64,000 nt of DNA from RI-153 sp963752935 (GCA_963752935.1 CAVWAL010000005.1:434001-498000), one strand, 5' to 3'; positions 49,190 to 58,038 are shown, counted from the stretch's first letter. Numbers and translations: made by a program. Notes: generated by a model from the sequence alone, not told the origin.

Positions 49190-50578
49190 TTACTGTTTCT
49201 GTAAAGCAGGTAGGTAAAGCCTATTTGAAGGCGCCGTAGGAGCAGGAACGGTCAGTCCATGGGGGCCACTGCCGGAAGGAGGTGTAGCGTGGCAGACTCC
49301 ACAGGTGGCAAGAGGACCGGGCTTTCCCTGGAGTTCGACAAATTTGATGGCATCGTTGGGCTGAGTGCTGGGGGCGACAGCGTGTGGGCTGTCGTGGCAA
49401 CCGGCACAGAAGATATCGCCATGATCCTGCGATAAGCGGTAGAGCGCCTGGTTCTGAGCGTAGTCGCTGCCGTGACAGGCGGCATTGTCGCAGCGCGGTT
49501 CTTTGAGCCATGGGTCTGGATTCTGCGAAACCTGGCGCATCGCTCCGTGACAGTCCACGCAGCCCATCCCCTGCTCGGACATTGTGTCGCGCAGACATTT
49601 CGTTTGTGGCCCAGGATGGCACTGGTAGCAGCCGTCGGTGGTGGGGGCAATGCCGACTTCGCTTTCGCTGTGTTTGTTGTGCATAGCGCGTGACAGGCTG
49701 GGGATATCACTGACGCCAGGAGCACCCAACGCGTTGGAACTATGACATTCGGCGCAGAGCACCGGGGTGCGATCCACCAATTTGCCGCTGTGGCCCTGGG
49801 GGTACTCGTCTGCGTTCTCTTTGTCGTGCAAGGTAAGGATGTTAAGCTCGACGCTGCCGGTGGCAATGTCCTCAACGCCGCCATCGAAGTGGCAGGTGTC
49901 ACAGTGCATTTCAGTGGAAACAGGCGCCACCACAGTGCTTTCGGTAAGCTTTTCCCCGGTGGCGGTGTCCCACACTTCCACCAATGCCAATTGGTAGGGG
50001 TAGGCAGGCGTGTTGTTTGGATTGGCGGCGTAGTCGCTGTCGCGAAATTCCGTGAGCGGGATGCCTTCGGCCACAAAATGATCGTCCCTGAGATCCATTT
50101 CTCCGGCCAAGCCTTTGCCGGTCAGACCGACGTTGGGCGCCAGATCCACGCCGAAGAGCTGCTGGTCATAGTCCCAAAAATTGGATTTGCCTACCGAAAA
50201 GGTGTTGTCAGGGAAGTGATAAGTGACAGTGATCCCAGTCGTGACCAACGTCGGTGGATCGCCGGCGCGAATGATCTGAGCGTAGAGGGTGTTGTAGGGA
50301 GGTAGCACAGCCAGGTACTCAAAGTCACGATTGTAGCAGTGCATCCCGAGGTCATTCCAGGCCAGGACGACAATGTCGCCCGCTGCCGCTTGTACCAGTT
50401 GATTGCGCGCCTGCTCCATCTGGTCGGCAGGAATGTCGAGCGCCAGGACGGGTTCTGGGCTGCCTGGTACTGGCAGCATAAGCCCGACACTGATCAGGAT
50501 GAGGCCGACGACAACGGCCAGAAACAAGAAGAGCCAGGGACGGCGGGAGGTGGATCTGGATTGCACAACAGGAGTCAT
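49190..50578 (-). CDS. Membrane-anchored multihaem c-type cytochrome
   Basis: A 462-residue exported protein. A single hydrophobic segment (PWLFLFLAVVVGLILISVGL) near residues 13-33 anchors or exports it. Seven haem-binding motifs follow: CDTCH, CAECH, CYQCH, CVDCH, CDNAACH (a CX4CH variant), CAGCH and CGVCH. The first 200 residues after the anchor lack haem motifs. The C-terminus NRLYLPALQKQ resembles an LYLP-type ending seen on secreted Chloroflexota proteins. Start 50578 is supported by GGAGG. Extracytoplasmic electron transfer is likely; no partner reductase is adjacent. Confidence 0.88.
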   Translation of the reverse strand: MTPVVQSRSTSRRPWLFLFLAVVVGLILISVGLMLPVPGSPEPVLALDIPADQMEQARNQLVQAAAGDIVVLAWNDLGMHCYNRDFEYLAVLPPYNTLYAQIIRAGDPPTLVTTGITVTYHFPDNTFSVGKSNFWDYDQQLFGVDLAPNVGLTGKGLAGEMDLRDDHFVAEGIPLTEFRDSDYAANPNNTPAYPYQLALVEVWDTATGEKLTESTVVAPVSTEMHCDTCHFDGGVEDIATGSVELNILTLHDKENADEYPQGHSGKLVDRTPVLCAECHSSNALGAPGVSDIPSLSRAMHNKHSESEVGIAPTTDGCYQCHPGPQTKCLRDTMSEQGMGCVDCHGAMRQVSQNPDPWLKEPRCDNAACHGSDYAQNQALYRLSQDHGDIFCAGCHDSPHAVAPSTQPNDAIKFVELQGKPGPLATCGVCHATPPSGSGPHGLTVPAPTAPSNRLYLPALQKQ

Positions 50579-50817
50579 GGTGCCTCCGTACGAGGTGGTT
50601 GAGGACATGGAGTAAATGGTTACGGCCTATAGCCTAATTGGAAGTCGGATCCGTTATACGGGGGTAGGTACGAGGCATAGCGCCTACTGTTCTTATTGTG
50701 TGCCACGCTGACGTTTGGTCGGTGGTGAGTGTTTGGCTATGTTTTTCCTTTCATCTACAAGCATACTCGGCCCGTTGCAAAGTACGTTACAGGCTCTCGT
50801 GATGCGGCGGCGAGGAG
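50579..50817. other. Intergenic stretch, no gene seen
   Basis: Upstream of the cytochrome gene. I see no gene and no convincing promoter pair; repeat sequences begin at about 50818. Confidence 0.5.
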
Positions 50818-50851
50818 CGCTGAAAGCGTAATTTGATCGGTAGGGGCGCTG
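50818..50851. repeat. Hairpin repeat family, copy D (half unit)
   Basis: GCTGAAAGCGTAATTTGAT then CGGTAGGGGCGCT matches the reversed right arm of copy A (CGAAAGCGTGATTTGATCGG...). The match stops inside the stem, so only one half of the element is present. Confidence 0.65.
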
Positions 50852-50872
50852 GACTACCCGGCAAGAGAGCGA

Positions 50873-51011
50873 GCGTCGGTTGAGTAGGAGCGCTTCAGAA
50901 AGCGGGTCTGCGAGCCGTATCGAAACCAGTGAAGCGGGTCAGCACTGGATCGCCGTCGAACCCGCTGGGTTTCGATAAGCCCTCCGCAAGCTCCGGGCAC
51001 TCAACCGGCGC
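50873..51011. repeat. 139-bp inverted-repeat element
   Basis: The ends GCGTCGGTTGAGT (50873-50885) and ACTCAACCGGCGC (50999-51011) are complementary over 13 bases with one wobble. Inner arms TATCGAAACC and GGGTTTCGATA pair as well, so the whole unit can fold into one long stem. It contains no gene and abuts the half repeat at 50818. Confidence 0.7.
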
Positions 51012-51064
51012 TAGTCAAACTCTCGGTTTCAAAGTTGCTTCACCCTAGTTGTGAGACAAACCGC

Positions 51065-51283
51065 CTATGCAGCAGACCACATGACGGCCCGGGTACGGTG
51101 CAATACGGGTTCAAGTCCGTTATCTACTTCGGCCAAAAGACCTTTGGACAGCAGTTGGTTGACTGCATTTGCCGGAAGGCCGGCACTCTCCAGGTCGCTA
51201 TAGGATGGGCGGCTGGCGTAGCCGGCAATGTAAGAAGCGACATAGATCAGCACATCCCAGTCGTCGGCGTTTAACTGATTCAT
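51065..51283 (-). CDS. Small hypothetical protein
   Basis: A 72-residue acidic protein (MNQLNADDWDVLIYVASYIA...), unrecognised. The start is supported by GAGGGA 5 bases upstream. SYSDLESAGLPANAVNQLLSKGLL looks like a small helix-turn-helix or winged-helix-type fold, so a DNA-binding role is conceivable but unproven. It stands alone between repeats and the AIM24 gene. Confidence 0.5.
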   Translation of the reverse strand: MNQLNADDWDVLIYVASYIAGYASRPSYSDLESAGLPANAVNQLLSKGLLAEVDNGLEPVLHRTRAVMWSAA

Positions 51284-51494
51284 CTAGTCCCTCACTGTAT
51301 TTGCACCAAAAGGTTCAGGCTCGGGTCGATTCATGCTCTCATTTCTCTAGCTACAGTACGATCGACGTCCATATAAAATACATCGATCTCACCGCAAATT
51401 GTCGTGTTTGGTGAAGATGTAGCCGGAACGTGGCGCGATCGTTTGGACTGCGTACAGGAAACGTATGGTGCATACGTCATGGGGGGACAACAAG
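51284..51494. other. Intergenic stretch, no gene seen
   Basis: Spacer upstream of the small gene and downstream of the AIM24 terminator. Nothing recognised apart from short, unsupported frames. Confidence 0.4.
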
Positions 51495-51524
51495 AAAAAG
51501 TGCGTACCAGAAATTGGTACGCAC
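51495..51524 (-). terminator. Intrinsic terminator of the AIM24-family gene
   Basis: Read on the minus strand: GTGCGTACCA, a 5-base loop, TGGTACGCAC, then TTTTTC. It lies about 80 bases after the AIM24 stop. Confidence 0.8.
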
Positions 51525-51604
51525 TGTAACCCACCAGAAACGATTCAACCGGGCGGCCACGCTCACTATAGGTTCATGGAGCAGATCAACAGAAAGCCTT
51601 CGGC

Positions 51605-52348
51605 CTAACGCCCACCCAGCAGTTGCCCCAGATCCACGTTCAAACCACCACTTTGGCCGCTGCCACCCACCTGGGGCATGTATTGGGCGATCTTCTGTGC
51701 CAGTCGATCCATCGGCATCGTCTGCAAGTAGACACGCCCTGGCCCGCGCAGCGTCGCCAGGAAGAGGCCCTCGCCGCCAAGCAATATGTTCTTGAAACCG
51801 CGCATGATTTCCACGTCGAAATCGACGGACGGGTCGAACATAGCCACATGCCCCGTATCGACGCGCAGGACTTCGCCGGCGGCCAGATTCTTCTCGACGA
51901 TTTCACCGTCAAAGTTGACGAAGGCCTGCCCTGGGCCGGTGACGCGCTGGAGGATGAAGCCTTCGCCGCCGAAGAGACCGGCGCCCAGCCGTTTGCGGAA
52001 GTGCATGTCCAGATCCACCGACTTGTCGGCGCACAGGAACGAGTCTTTTTGGACGATCATCGATTGTCCTTCAGGCAGGTTTAGCTCCAAGATCTTGCCG
52101 GGGAACTCGCCTGAAAATGCCACTTCACCGTTGCCGCTGTTGACGTAGTAATCAACCACGAAGATCGATTCACCGGAGAGCGCGCGCTTAAACATCTTAC
52201 CGATGCCGCCGCCGGTGTTGGTGTCCATTTCGATCTGCTGTGTCATCCAGCTCATGCCGCCGGACGACGAGTAGATCCGATCTCCGGGGTTGAGCGTAAT
52301 CGTGAGGACGGGTAGCAGCGATCCCTCGATTCGATACTGCAAGGCCAT
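51605..52348 (-). CDS. AIM24 / TIGR00266-family protein
   Basis: A 247-residue protein of the AIM24 family, built of repeated beta-rich units. Characteristic glycine-rich turns recur (LFGGEGFILQRVTGPG and LLGGEGLFLATLRGPG), along with an N-terminal SSSGGMSWM. Start 52348 is strongly supported by AAGGAGG. A C-terminal Gly-rich tail (GGSGQSGGLNVDLGQLLGGR) is typical of bacterial members. The molecular function is unknown; the mitochondrial homologue affects membrane architecture. It is divergent from the eCIS operon. Confidence 0.9.
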   Translation of the reverse strand: MALQYRIEGSLLPVLTITLNPGDRIYSSSGGMSWMTQQIEMDTNTGGGIGKMFKRALSGESIFVVDYYVNSGNGEVAFSGEFPGKILELNLPEGQSMIVQKDSFLCADKSVDLDMHFRKRLGAGLFGGEGFILQRVTGPGQAFVNFDGEIVEKNLAAGEVLRVDTGHVAMFDPSVDFDVEIMRGFKNILLGGEGLFLATLRGPGRVYLQTMPMDRLAQKIAQYMPQVGGSGQSGGLNVDLGQLLGGR

Positions 52349-53018
52349 CTTCAACCTCCTTGGTTGCAATGAATGAATCTCTGTCAATATGAACGTTCGA
52401 AGACGAATGAGTGAATGTAGCTGAGCGGCTCAACACAAATTGCCTGCCAACAACCTTGTTGCCAACAGTACGCTTTGTGCAAACAAAAGTTTCAATCAAC
52501 CTTTATGTGTACAGTATCTGTACGATAAACAAAAACTGCTTGACATGCAACAGACGATATTGTACCCTGGATTCGCAATAGACATTTATTGACAAATACA
52601 ACTTCTTCCCAAGTTACTTGAACTACATACTCCTATCTCCTCTGATCCCGGCGTATCGTTCGGCTATCTGAGGCGATATTTGTGCCTCCTCATTTCTACT
52701 GGCCGACAGTGAAGATCGCCGTCCCAGTTCGTGGCTATTGCTGTGATCTACAACACAAACCAGGTGTGCGATCACAGCCAGCACAACATCTTTTGATCCC
52801 TGCATACTGCTAACAGCGCACCGCTTCGATCCATCCTATCGGTCTACCTGTACCTGATCCAGCAAATCGCGGCGGAACTTTGCCGACATGCTCTAGCAGT
52901 GGTACAGACGCCATACTTCCGCCGTGATATTTGCGCCGCAATGGCCTAGTCAGGATATTGTGTTCGCTTTGCACCTCGCCGGGTGCAAATCCTCTTTTGT
53001 GTTGGAAGGAGCCCAGCC
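52349..53018. other. Long intergenic region upstream of the eCIS operon
   Basis: About 670 bases, lower in GC than its surroundings, with no convincing gene. TTGACA hexamers lie at 52540-52545 and 52589-52594, but neither has a good -10 at the correct distance. A palindrome at 52509-52523 may be an operator. The length and composition fit a regulatory region for the divergent AIM24 gene and the injection-system operon. Confidence 0.6.
52509..52523. promoter_or_regulatory. Palindrome upstream of the eCIS operon, candidate operator
   Basis: GTACAG-TAT-CTGTAC is a perfect 15-base palindrome, 17 bases before a TTGACA hexamer. It is a possible repressor or activator site for the eCIS operon, with no direct evidence. 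Confidence 0.35.
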
Positions 53019-54599
53019 ATGCCTCAAACTTTGACGTTCCCTGGTGTCTATGTCGAGGAGATCCCCAGCGGTGTGCGTACCATCACCGGGGTCAGCACCT
53101 CCGACACAGCTTTCGTCGACTTCTTCGCGCGTGGACCGGTCAACGATCCTGTGCGCATTACCAGTTTCGCCGATTTCCAGCGGCGCTTCGGTGGGCTGGA
53201 TCGGCGCAGCGCCGCCAGCTATGCGCTGCAACAGTACTATCTCAACGGTGGACAGATTGCCTACGTCGTGCGTGTCACATCCGGACCGGCGGCGGCGGCG
53301 CGCGCCAGCCTGGTCAACGGCGCCACGGACATTTTGCGCATCGATGCCGCCAATCCCGGCCTGTGGGGGCAAACTGTACGCGTCACCGTTGCCGTCAGTG
53401 GCTCGCTCTTCAGCCTTACCGTCGAAGAAGTCAAGGGCGGAACGGTGGCCGGCAACCTGCTCACCGGCGGCGAAGTTGTGGCGACCGAGACCTACTTCAA
53501 CCTGTCGATGGACACAACCAGCCCGCGCTATGCTGTGGATCTGATCAACGCCGAATCCCAGTTGGTCAACCTTTCCCGGCTCAGCCCGACCAACAACACA
53601 ACAGCGCCGGGCGCGATTGCCAATCGACGGCTTGAGGGCGCAGCCACCGACGACGGACACATCCCCGGCAGCACCGATTGGAACAACAACGCGGCCGCCA
53701 CGCTGGCCCCGGCGGGCACCAAGAACGGTATCTTTGCGCTGGATAAGATCTTGCCCTTCGTCTTCAACCTGCTCTGCATCCCCGCCGCCGCCGATCTACC
53801 CGCTACCGACAATGGCCCGATGCGTGCCGTCTATAGCAGCGCCATCAGCTACTGCCGCAGCAAACGCGCCTTTTTGATCGTCGACATCCCATCTTCGGTG
53901 AATACGACTTCGGAGATGGACAGTTGGCTGGGCGGCACGCCTTCACTCGTAGACGACCACGCCGCCGTCTACTTCCCCCGGCTCGTGATCTCTGATCCGC
54001 TCAACAATTCGCGCCCGACCAACGTAGCGGCCAGCGGGACAATGGCCGGCGTTTATGCTCGCACCGACGCGTCGCGCGGGATTTGGAAGGCCCCCGCCGG
54101 CACCGACGCCGCCCTGCGCAACGCCAGTGTCGCCGTCACCCTCACCGATCTGGAGAATGGCGGGCTGAACCAGCAGGGGATCAACGTTCTGCGCAACTTT
54201 CCCATTTACGGCAATGTGGCCTGGGGAGCGCGTACGCTCAACGGATCCAATGCCGCGGCCAGTGAGTACAAGTACATCCCTGTGCGGCGGACTGCCCTCT
54301 ACATCGGCGAAAGTCTCTACCAGGGGCTGAAATGGGTCGTCTTTGAACCCAACGATGACCGTCTGTGGGCGCAGATCCGGCTCAACGTCGGCTCGTTTAT
54401 GAACAACCTTTTCCGTCAGGGCGCATTCCAGGGCAGCAACGCCCGCCAGGCCTACTTTGTCAAGTGCGACAGCGAAACCACCACCCAAAACGATATCAAC
54501 CTGGGCGTCGTCAACATCATCGTCGGCTTCGCTGCGCTCAAACCAGCCGAGTTCGTCGTCATCCAGATCCAACAAATGGCCGGACAGCTAGAGGTCTAG
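53019..54599 (+). CDS. eCIS contractile tail sheath protein
   Basis: A 526-residue phage-tail-sheath-family protein, the contractile outer layer of the injection tube. The family N-terminus is clear (TFPGVYVEEIPSGVRTITGV, then TSDTAFVDFFARGP). The C-terminal core carries KWVVFEPNDDRLWAQIR and VNIIVGFAALKPAEFVVI, the region that bonds neighbouring subunits. The variable outer domain lies between. Start 53019 follows GAAGGAGC; the upstream in-frame ATG at 52983 precedes this site. It is the first gene of the eCIS operon. Confidence 0.95.
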   Translation: MPQTLTFPGVYVEEIPSGVRTITGVSTSDTAFVDFFARGPVNDPVRITSFADFQRRFGGLDRRSAASYALQQYYLNGGQIAYVVRVTSGPAAAARASLVNGATDILRIDAANPGLWGQTVRVTVAVSGSLFSLTVEEVKGGTVAGNLLTGGEVVATETYFNLSMDTTSPRYAVDLINAESQLVNLSRLSPTNNTTAPGAIANRRLEGAATDDGHIPGSTDWNNNAAATLAPAGTKNGIFALDKILPFVFNLLCIPAAADLPATDNGPMRAVYSSAISYCRSKRAFLIVDIPSSVNTTSEMDSWLGGTPSLVDDHAAVYFPRLVISDPLNNSRPTNVAASGTMAGVYARTDASRGIWKAPAGTDAALRNASVAVTLTDLENGGLNQQGINVLRNFPIYGNVAWGARTLNGSNAAASEYKYIPVRRTALYIGESLYQGLKWVVFEPNDDRLWAQIRLNVGSFMNNLFRQGAFQGSNARQAYFVKCDSETTTQNDINLGVVNIIVGFAALKPAEFVVIQIQQMAGQLEV

Positions 54600-54601
54600 T
54601 T

Positions 54602-54732
54602 GTATTGACAAGTGACGTTGGCGGGTCCGGAGAGCGAAGGTGCGACGCACCCGTCCACCAATCGTCTCTAGGCCGGCGTGAACTGACGGGTGCGTCGCAC
54701 CTTCGGCGCCATCTAACCTGATGTGTCAATAC
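54602..54732. repeat. MITE-like hairpin element between sheath and tube genes
   Basis: Terminal inverted repeats GTATTGACA (54602-54610) and TGTCAATAC (54724-54732) enclose a perfect 20-base stem (54636-54655 against 54685-54704). The element has no gene, begins 3 bases after the sheath stop, and ends 38 bases before the tube start. It could be a mobile repeat, or a processing or attenuation hairpin that sets the sheath-to-tube ratio. Confidence 0.75.
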
Positions 54733-54770
54733 AGTCAGTGATTAGAGATGGGTCCTGAAAGGAGCAATCC

Positions 54771-55292
54771 GTGGCACAGTTCGAAGTCAACACACAGCGC
54801 TTTGATCCATACAAGAATTTCAAGTTTCGCATCAAATGGGACAACCGCTACGTCGCCGGCGTGAGCAAGGTGAGTGTACTCAAACGCACCACAGAAGTCG
54901 TGGAATTCCGCGAGGGCGGCGATCTGAGCTATATGCGCAAATCGCCGGGGCAGACCAAATTTGAGCCTATTACCCTGGAACGGGGCGTCACCCACGATCG
55001 CGAATTCGAGATCTGGGCAGGCAAAGTCTGGTCCTATGGCGCACAACCCAGCGGAGGCGGCGAACTCTCGCTCAAAGACTTCCGCAGAGACATCACCATC
55101 GAGCTGTACAACGAGGCCGGACAACTGGCCCTGGCCTACAAAGTCTACCGATGCTGGGTCTCTGAATACAGCGCCCTGCCCGAACTCGACGCCAGCGCCA
55201 ATGCCGTTGCCATCCAGACCCTCGTTCTGCAAAACGAAGGATGGGAGCGCGACGCCGAGGTGTCCGAGCCGTCGGAACCGGCCCTGGTCTAG
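54771..55292 (+). CDS. eCIS tail tube protein (gp19 family)
   Basis: A 173-residue T4 gp19-like inner tube subunit. The family pattern is present: DPYKNFKFRIKWDNRYVAGVSKVS, then EFREGG and GQTKFEPITLERGVTHD, a C-terminal beta region (ITIELYNEAGQL) and final YSALPELDASANAVAIQTL. The start is GTG with AAAGGAGC 7 bases upstream. Only one tube gene is visible here; many eCIS have more than one. The next gene starts 6 bases after the stop. Confidence 0.95.
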   Translation: MAQFEVNTQRFDPYKNFKFRIKWDNRYVAGVSKVSVLKRTTEVVEFREGGDLSYMRKSPGQTKFEPITLERGVTHDREFEIWAGKVWSYGAQPSGGGELSLKDFRRDITIELYNEAGQLALAYKVYRCWVSEYSALPELDASANAVAIQTLVLQNEGWERDAEVSEPSEPALV

Positions 55293-55298
55293 TCGCCG

Positions 55299-56027
55299 AT
55301 GCACGCGCCCAATGACGCCGATCTACTAAGCGCCTGGGAACGAGGACGCAGCCAATCGCCCGTCCTGCGCAGCCTGCTCCTGCTGGCTACCGCCGCCGCC
55401 GAGGAGACGTCGACGCTCGCCGCCTGGCCCCTGGGCAAACGCGACAGCCGGCTGCTCGACCTGCGCTCCATCATTTTCGGCCGGCGGCTAACCAGCGTCA
55501 CCAACTGTCCGCAGTGCGACAGCCGTCTGGAACTTGACTTCAGCGTCGACGAGATCCGCGCTCCCTTTGCCGAGGGCGCCGAAGACGACTTCACCGTCGA
55601 CAGCGAACAGGGCGTCGTCTATCGCCTGCGCCTGCGTCCACTCAGCAGTGATGACCTGCTCGCCGTAGCGGCCGATCCGCAGCCCAGGGCACTGCTGGCC
55701 CGCTGTACCCTGGCTGCCCACGGCGACGATACGCCCCAGGATGTCGCCGCCCTGCCCGACGACGTCGCATCCGCCGTGGAAGCGCGGCTGGCCGAACTCG
55801 ATCCGCAGGCCGATGTGCGGTTGGCGCTCCGCTGTGCCGATTGCGCACACGCCTGGACGACCACCTTCGACATCGGCGCCTTTCTGTGGCAAGAGATCGA
55901 CGCCTGGGCACAACGCCTGCTGCGCGAGATCCATATCCTGGCCTCTGCCTACGGCTGGCGCGAACCCGACATTCTGGCCCTTTCTGAAACACGCCGCCGG
56001 GCCTATCTTGAACTGGTGACAGGATGA
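55299..56027 (+). CDS. eCIS baseplate-associated protein with zinc ribbon
   Basis: A 242-residue protein resembling the T4-type baseplate hub or assembly proteins found in this slot of phage-tail-like clusters. Two Cys pairs, CPQC (about residue 69) and CADC (about residue 180), are far apart in sequence and could form one zinc site. The N-terminus is helical (LLSAWERGRSQSPVLRSLLLL) and the C-terminus ends in WREPDILALSETRRRAYLEL, a motif common in such proteins. No ribosome site is evident, so translation may be coupled to the tube gene. Exact role uncertain. Confidence 0.75.
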   Translation: MHAPNDADLLSAWERGRSQSPVLRSLLLLATAAAEETSTLAAWPLGKRDSRLLDLRSIIFGRRLTSVTNCPQCDSRLELDFSVDEIRAPFAEGAEDDFTVDSEQGVVYRLRLRPLSSDDLLAVAADPQPRALLARCTLAAHGDDTPQDVAALPDDVASAVEARLAELDPQADVRLALRCADCAHAWTTTFDIGAFLWQEIDAWAQRLLREIHILASAYGWREPDILALSETRRRAYLELVTG

Positions 56028-56740
56028 GCACCTTTTTCGCCGAACTCTTACAACGCAATTTGCAGCCAACCCTGGATGTGCGCCCGCGCTTGCCGGCCCG
56101 CTTCGAGTTGCCGGGCGAAGCGCTGCCCGGTATGGAGGCGGAAGAAGCGCCACCCGTTGCCGCCCCACTGCGCCGGCAAGCACCGATGGCTGCGCCCAGC
56201 ATGCCGACGGCATCGCCAATCCATCCCAAGATGGAAGGCGTCGAGCCATCGTCAACACTTGCACCGCGCCCGCATCCGCCCATCCTGCCGCAGCCATCAG
56301 CCGAGCAGATCGCCATCACCAACATTTTCGAGACGCATACCCATCTGCCAACGCCTGATTTGAGAAAGGATGAGATTGTGGGGCCGGAGGGTTCACCGCC
56401 GCGCCCGCAAGTCATCTCGCCCAGGATCTCATCGTCGCCGATCACGCCTGTACCGGCTGCGCCTCCCCCGCCCGCAGCGGAGCAACGCGCACCCGAGCCG
56501 CGCCCGATCTTCGTCGAAACACGATCCTCGGCGATCTTGCCCCGGCCCACGCTCGAGGATGCGCCCCACCACGCCCCAGAGCTTCTCAGGCCCGAGATCA
56601 ACGTACGCGTCCACATTGGCCGCATCGAAGTGCGTGTGCCGTCGCCCCCGCCGCGCGCCGCGCCGCCACAACGTTCTGCACCCGCACCGTTGCGCCCCGC
56701 CCACTCGCTGGACGATATTCTGCGCCGCAAGGGGAGGTAG
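56024..56740 (+). CDS. eCIS-associated proline-rich linker protein
   Basis: A 238-residue protein with short ordered ends and a long Pro/Ala-rich, probably disordered middle. The N-terminal FFAELLQRNLQPTLDVRPRL and C-terminal INVRVHIGRIEVRVPSPPP plus SLDDILRRKG look conserved in type. Its ATG overlaps the preceding stop (ATGA), indicating coupling. The two end motifs may bind two different partners, for instance baseplate and cap or ATPase, but this is inference. I do not know a characterised homologue. Confidence 0.7.
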   Translation: MSTFFAELLQRNLQPTLDVRPRLPARFELPGEALPGMEAEEAPPVAAPLRRQAPMAAPSMPTASPIHPKMEGVEPSSTLAPRPHPPILPQPSAEQIAITNIFETHTHLPTPDLRKDEIVGPEGSPPRPQVISPRISSSPITPVPAAPPPPAAEQRAPEPRPIFVETRSSAILPRPTLEDAPHHAPELLRPEINVRVHIGRIEVRVPSPPPRAAPPQRSAPAPLRPAHSLDDILRRKGR

Positions 56741-56742
56741 CC

Positions 56743-58038
56743 ATGAGCGGAACCCTGGCCATCGCCGCCGTCAGCGCGGTGATCAAGTATATGCTTATCA
56801 ACTCGCTGGGCGACTACAATGTCGACACCGCCGTCGCCAACGTCGGCGTCAGCGCTATTGCGCCCGACAAAGTGGCAGGCGATGCCAGCGCCATCAACAT
56901 CTTCCTGCTGCGCGCCGACGTCAACCCGGGCTGGGCGCACAACGCGCTGCCCTCGCGCAACAGCCAGGGCGCAGCCATCTCGCGGCCCGATTTGCCGCTC
57001 GATCTTTATTACCTGATCAGCGCCCATGCCGACAGCGACTTCGTGGCCGAGATACTGCTAGGCTATGCCATGCAGATCTTCCATGAACGGCCGGTGCTGC
57101 CGCGCCAGCTAATCCGCGATGCGCTGGTCTCGGCGACCCTGGTCACAGCGGACACGCCCGCATCCATGCTGGCGGCCATCGCCGCCGCCAACCTGGCCGA
57201 ACAGGTCGAGCAGATCAAGTTCACATTCGAGCAGCCCACCTGGGAATCAATGTCGCAGGTCTGGTCCACATTGCAGACGCAATACCGGCCCAGCGCTGTT
57301 TACAAAGCATCGGTCGTCCTCATCGAAAGCACCACCCAGGCTCAGTCCGCGCTGCCGGTACGCAGTTACAACGTTTACCCGCTTCCCTTCCGACAGCCGG
57401 TGATCGATGACGTTATCGCCGCCGACGGACCGGGTACGCCTATCCTCTCAAGCAAGGATGTGCGTATCCGCGGCCAACGGCTGCGCGGCGACGACACCCG
57501 CGTGCGTGTCGCCGGCATCGAGCTCAGCGGCAACGACCTTACCCTCAGCGACCGCGAGATCAGCTTCAGCCTACCCGCTGCGGCACGCGCCGGCCTCGGC
57601 GGCGCGCAGGTGGCCCATTATCTTGCATTGGGCACACCGCCCACGGCCCATCGCGGCATAGAATCCAACCTGGCAGCCTTCATCTTGCAGCCGCAGATCA
57701 CCCAAAACGGCGGCGGCTATGAGATCGACATCATCCCCGCCGCAGGGGATGTACCGCGGCTGCTGCGGGTTCAGCTTGCGCCGCCGGTCGATCCCGAACA
57801 ACGCGTTCAACTACTACTCAATGAACTCGGCTCGCCCGGCAACCGTGCGGCGCGGGCGTACAACATCGACGCCCTCTCGCGCACAGCCGGATCGCCCGCC
57901 AGCGCACAGATCGACTTTCCCATCCCCGATGTGCTTGACGGCGATTATCTCGTGCGTGTGCGCGTGGATGGGGCCGAGTCGCCGCTCGACTACACTGCAC
58001 CCACCGGCTACACCGACCCAAGGATCACGCTGCCATGA
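56743..58038 (+). CDS. eCIS DUF4255 protein (Pvc16/Afp16-type tube cap)
   Basis: A 431-residue protein. Residues 1-190 are the DUF4255/Pvc16 N-terminal domain (VSAVIKYMLINSLGDYNVD, NIFLLRADVNPGWAHNALPS, LPLDLYYLISAHA, ILLGYAMQIFHERPVL), found in proteins that cap the end of the eCIS tube and sheath. The rest looks like two Ig-like or IPT-like beta domains. The ATG is 2 bases after the preceding stop and follows AGGTAG. It overlaps the ATPase start by 4 bases. Confidence 0.9.
   Translation: MSGTLAIAAVSAVIKYMLINSLGDYNVDTAVANVGVSAIAPDKVAGDASAINIFLLRADVNPGWAHNALPSRNSQGAAISRPDLPLDLYYLISAHADSDFVAEILLGYAMQIFHERPVLPRQLIRDALVSATLVTADTPASMLAAIAAANLAEQVEQIKFTFEQPTWESMSQVWSTLQTQYRPSAVYKASVVLIESTTQAQSALPVRSYNVYPLPFRQPVIDDVIAADGPGTPILSSKDVRIRGQRLRGDDTRVRVAGIELSGNDLTLSDREISFSLPAAARAGLGGAQVAHYLALGTPPTAHRGIESNLAAFILQPQITQNGGGYEIDIIPAAGDVPRLLRVQLAPPVDPEQRVQLLLNELGSPGNRAARAYNIDALSRTAGSPASAQIDFPIPDVLDGDYLVRVRVDGAESPLDYTAPTGYTDPRITLP

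Noticed and set aside
51430..51795. Plus-strand frame near the AIM24 gene
   Set aside because: It runs through the AIM24 terminator and gene end, and the translation is Arg/Ser/Pro-rich nonsense.
55642..57027. Minus-strand frame of 461 codons over the eCIS genes
   Set aside because: Low-complexity Gly/Arg-rich translation running over three recognisable plus-strand genes with ATGA overlaps; a compositional shadow.
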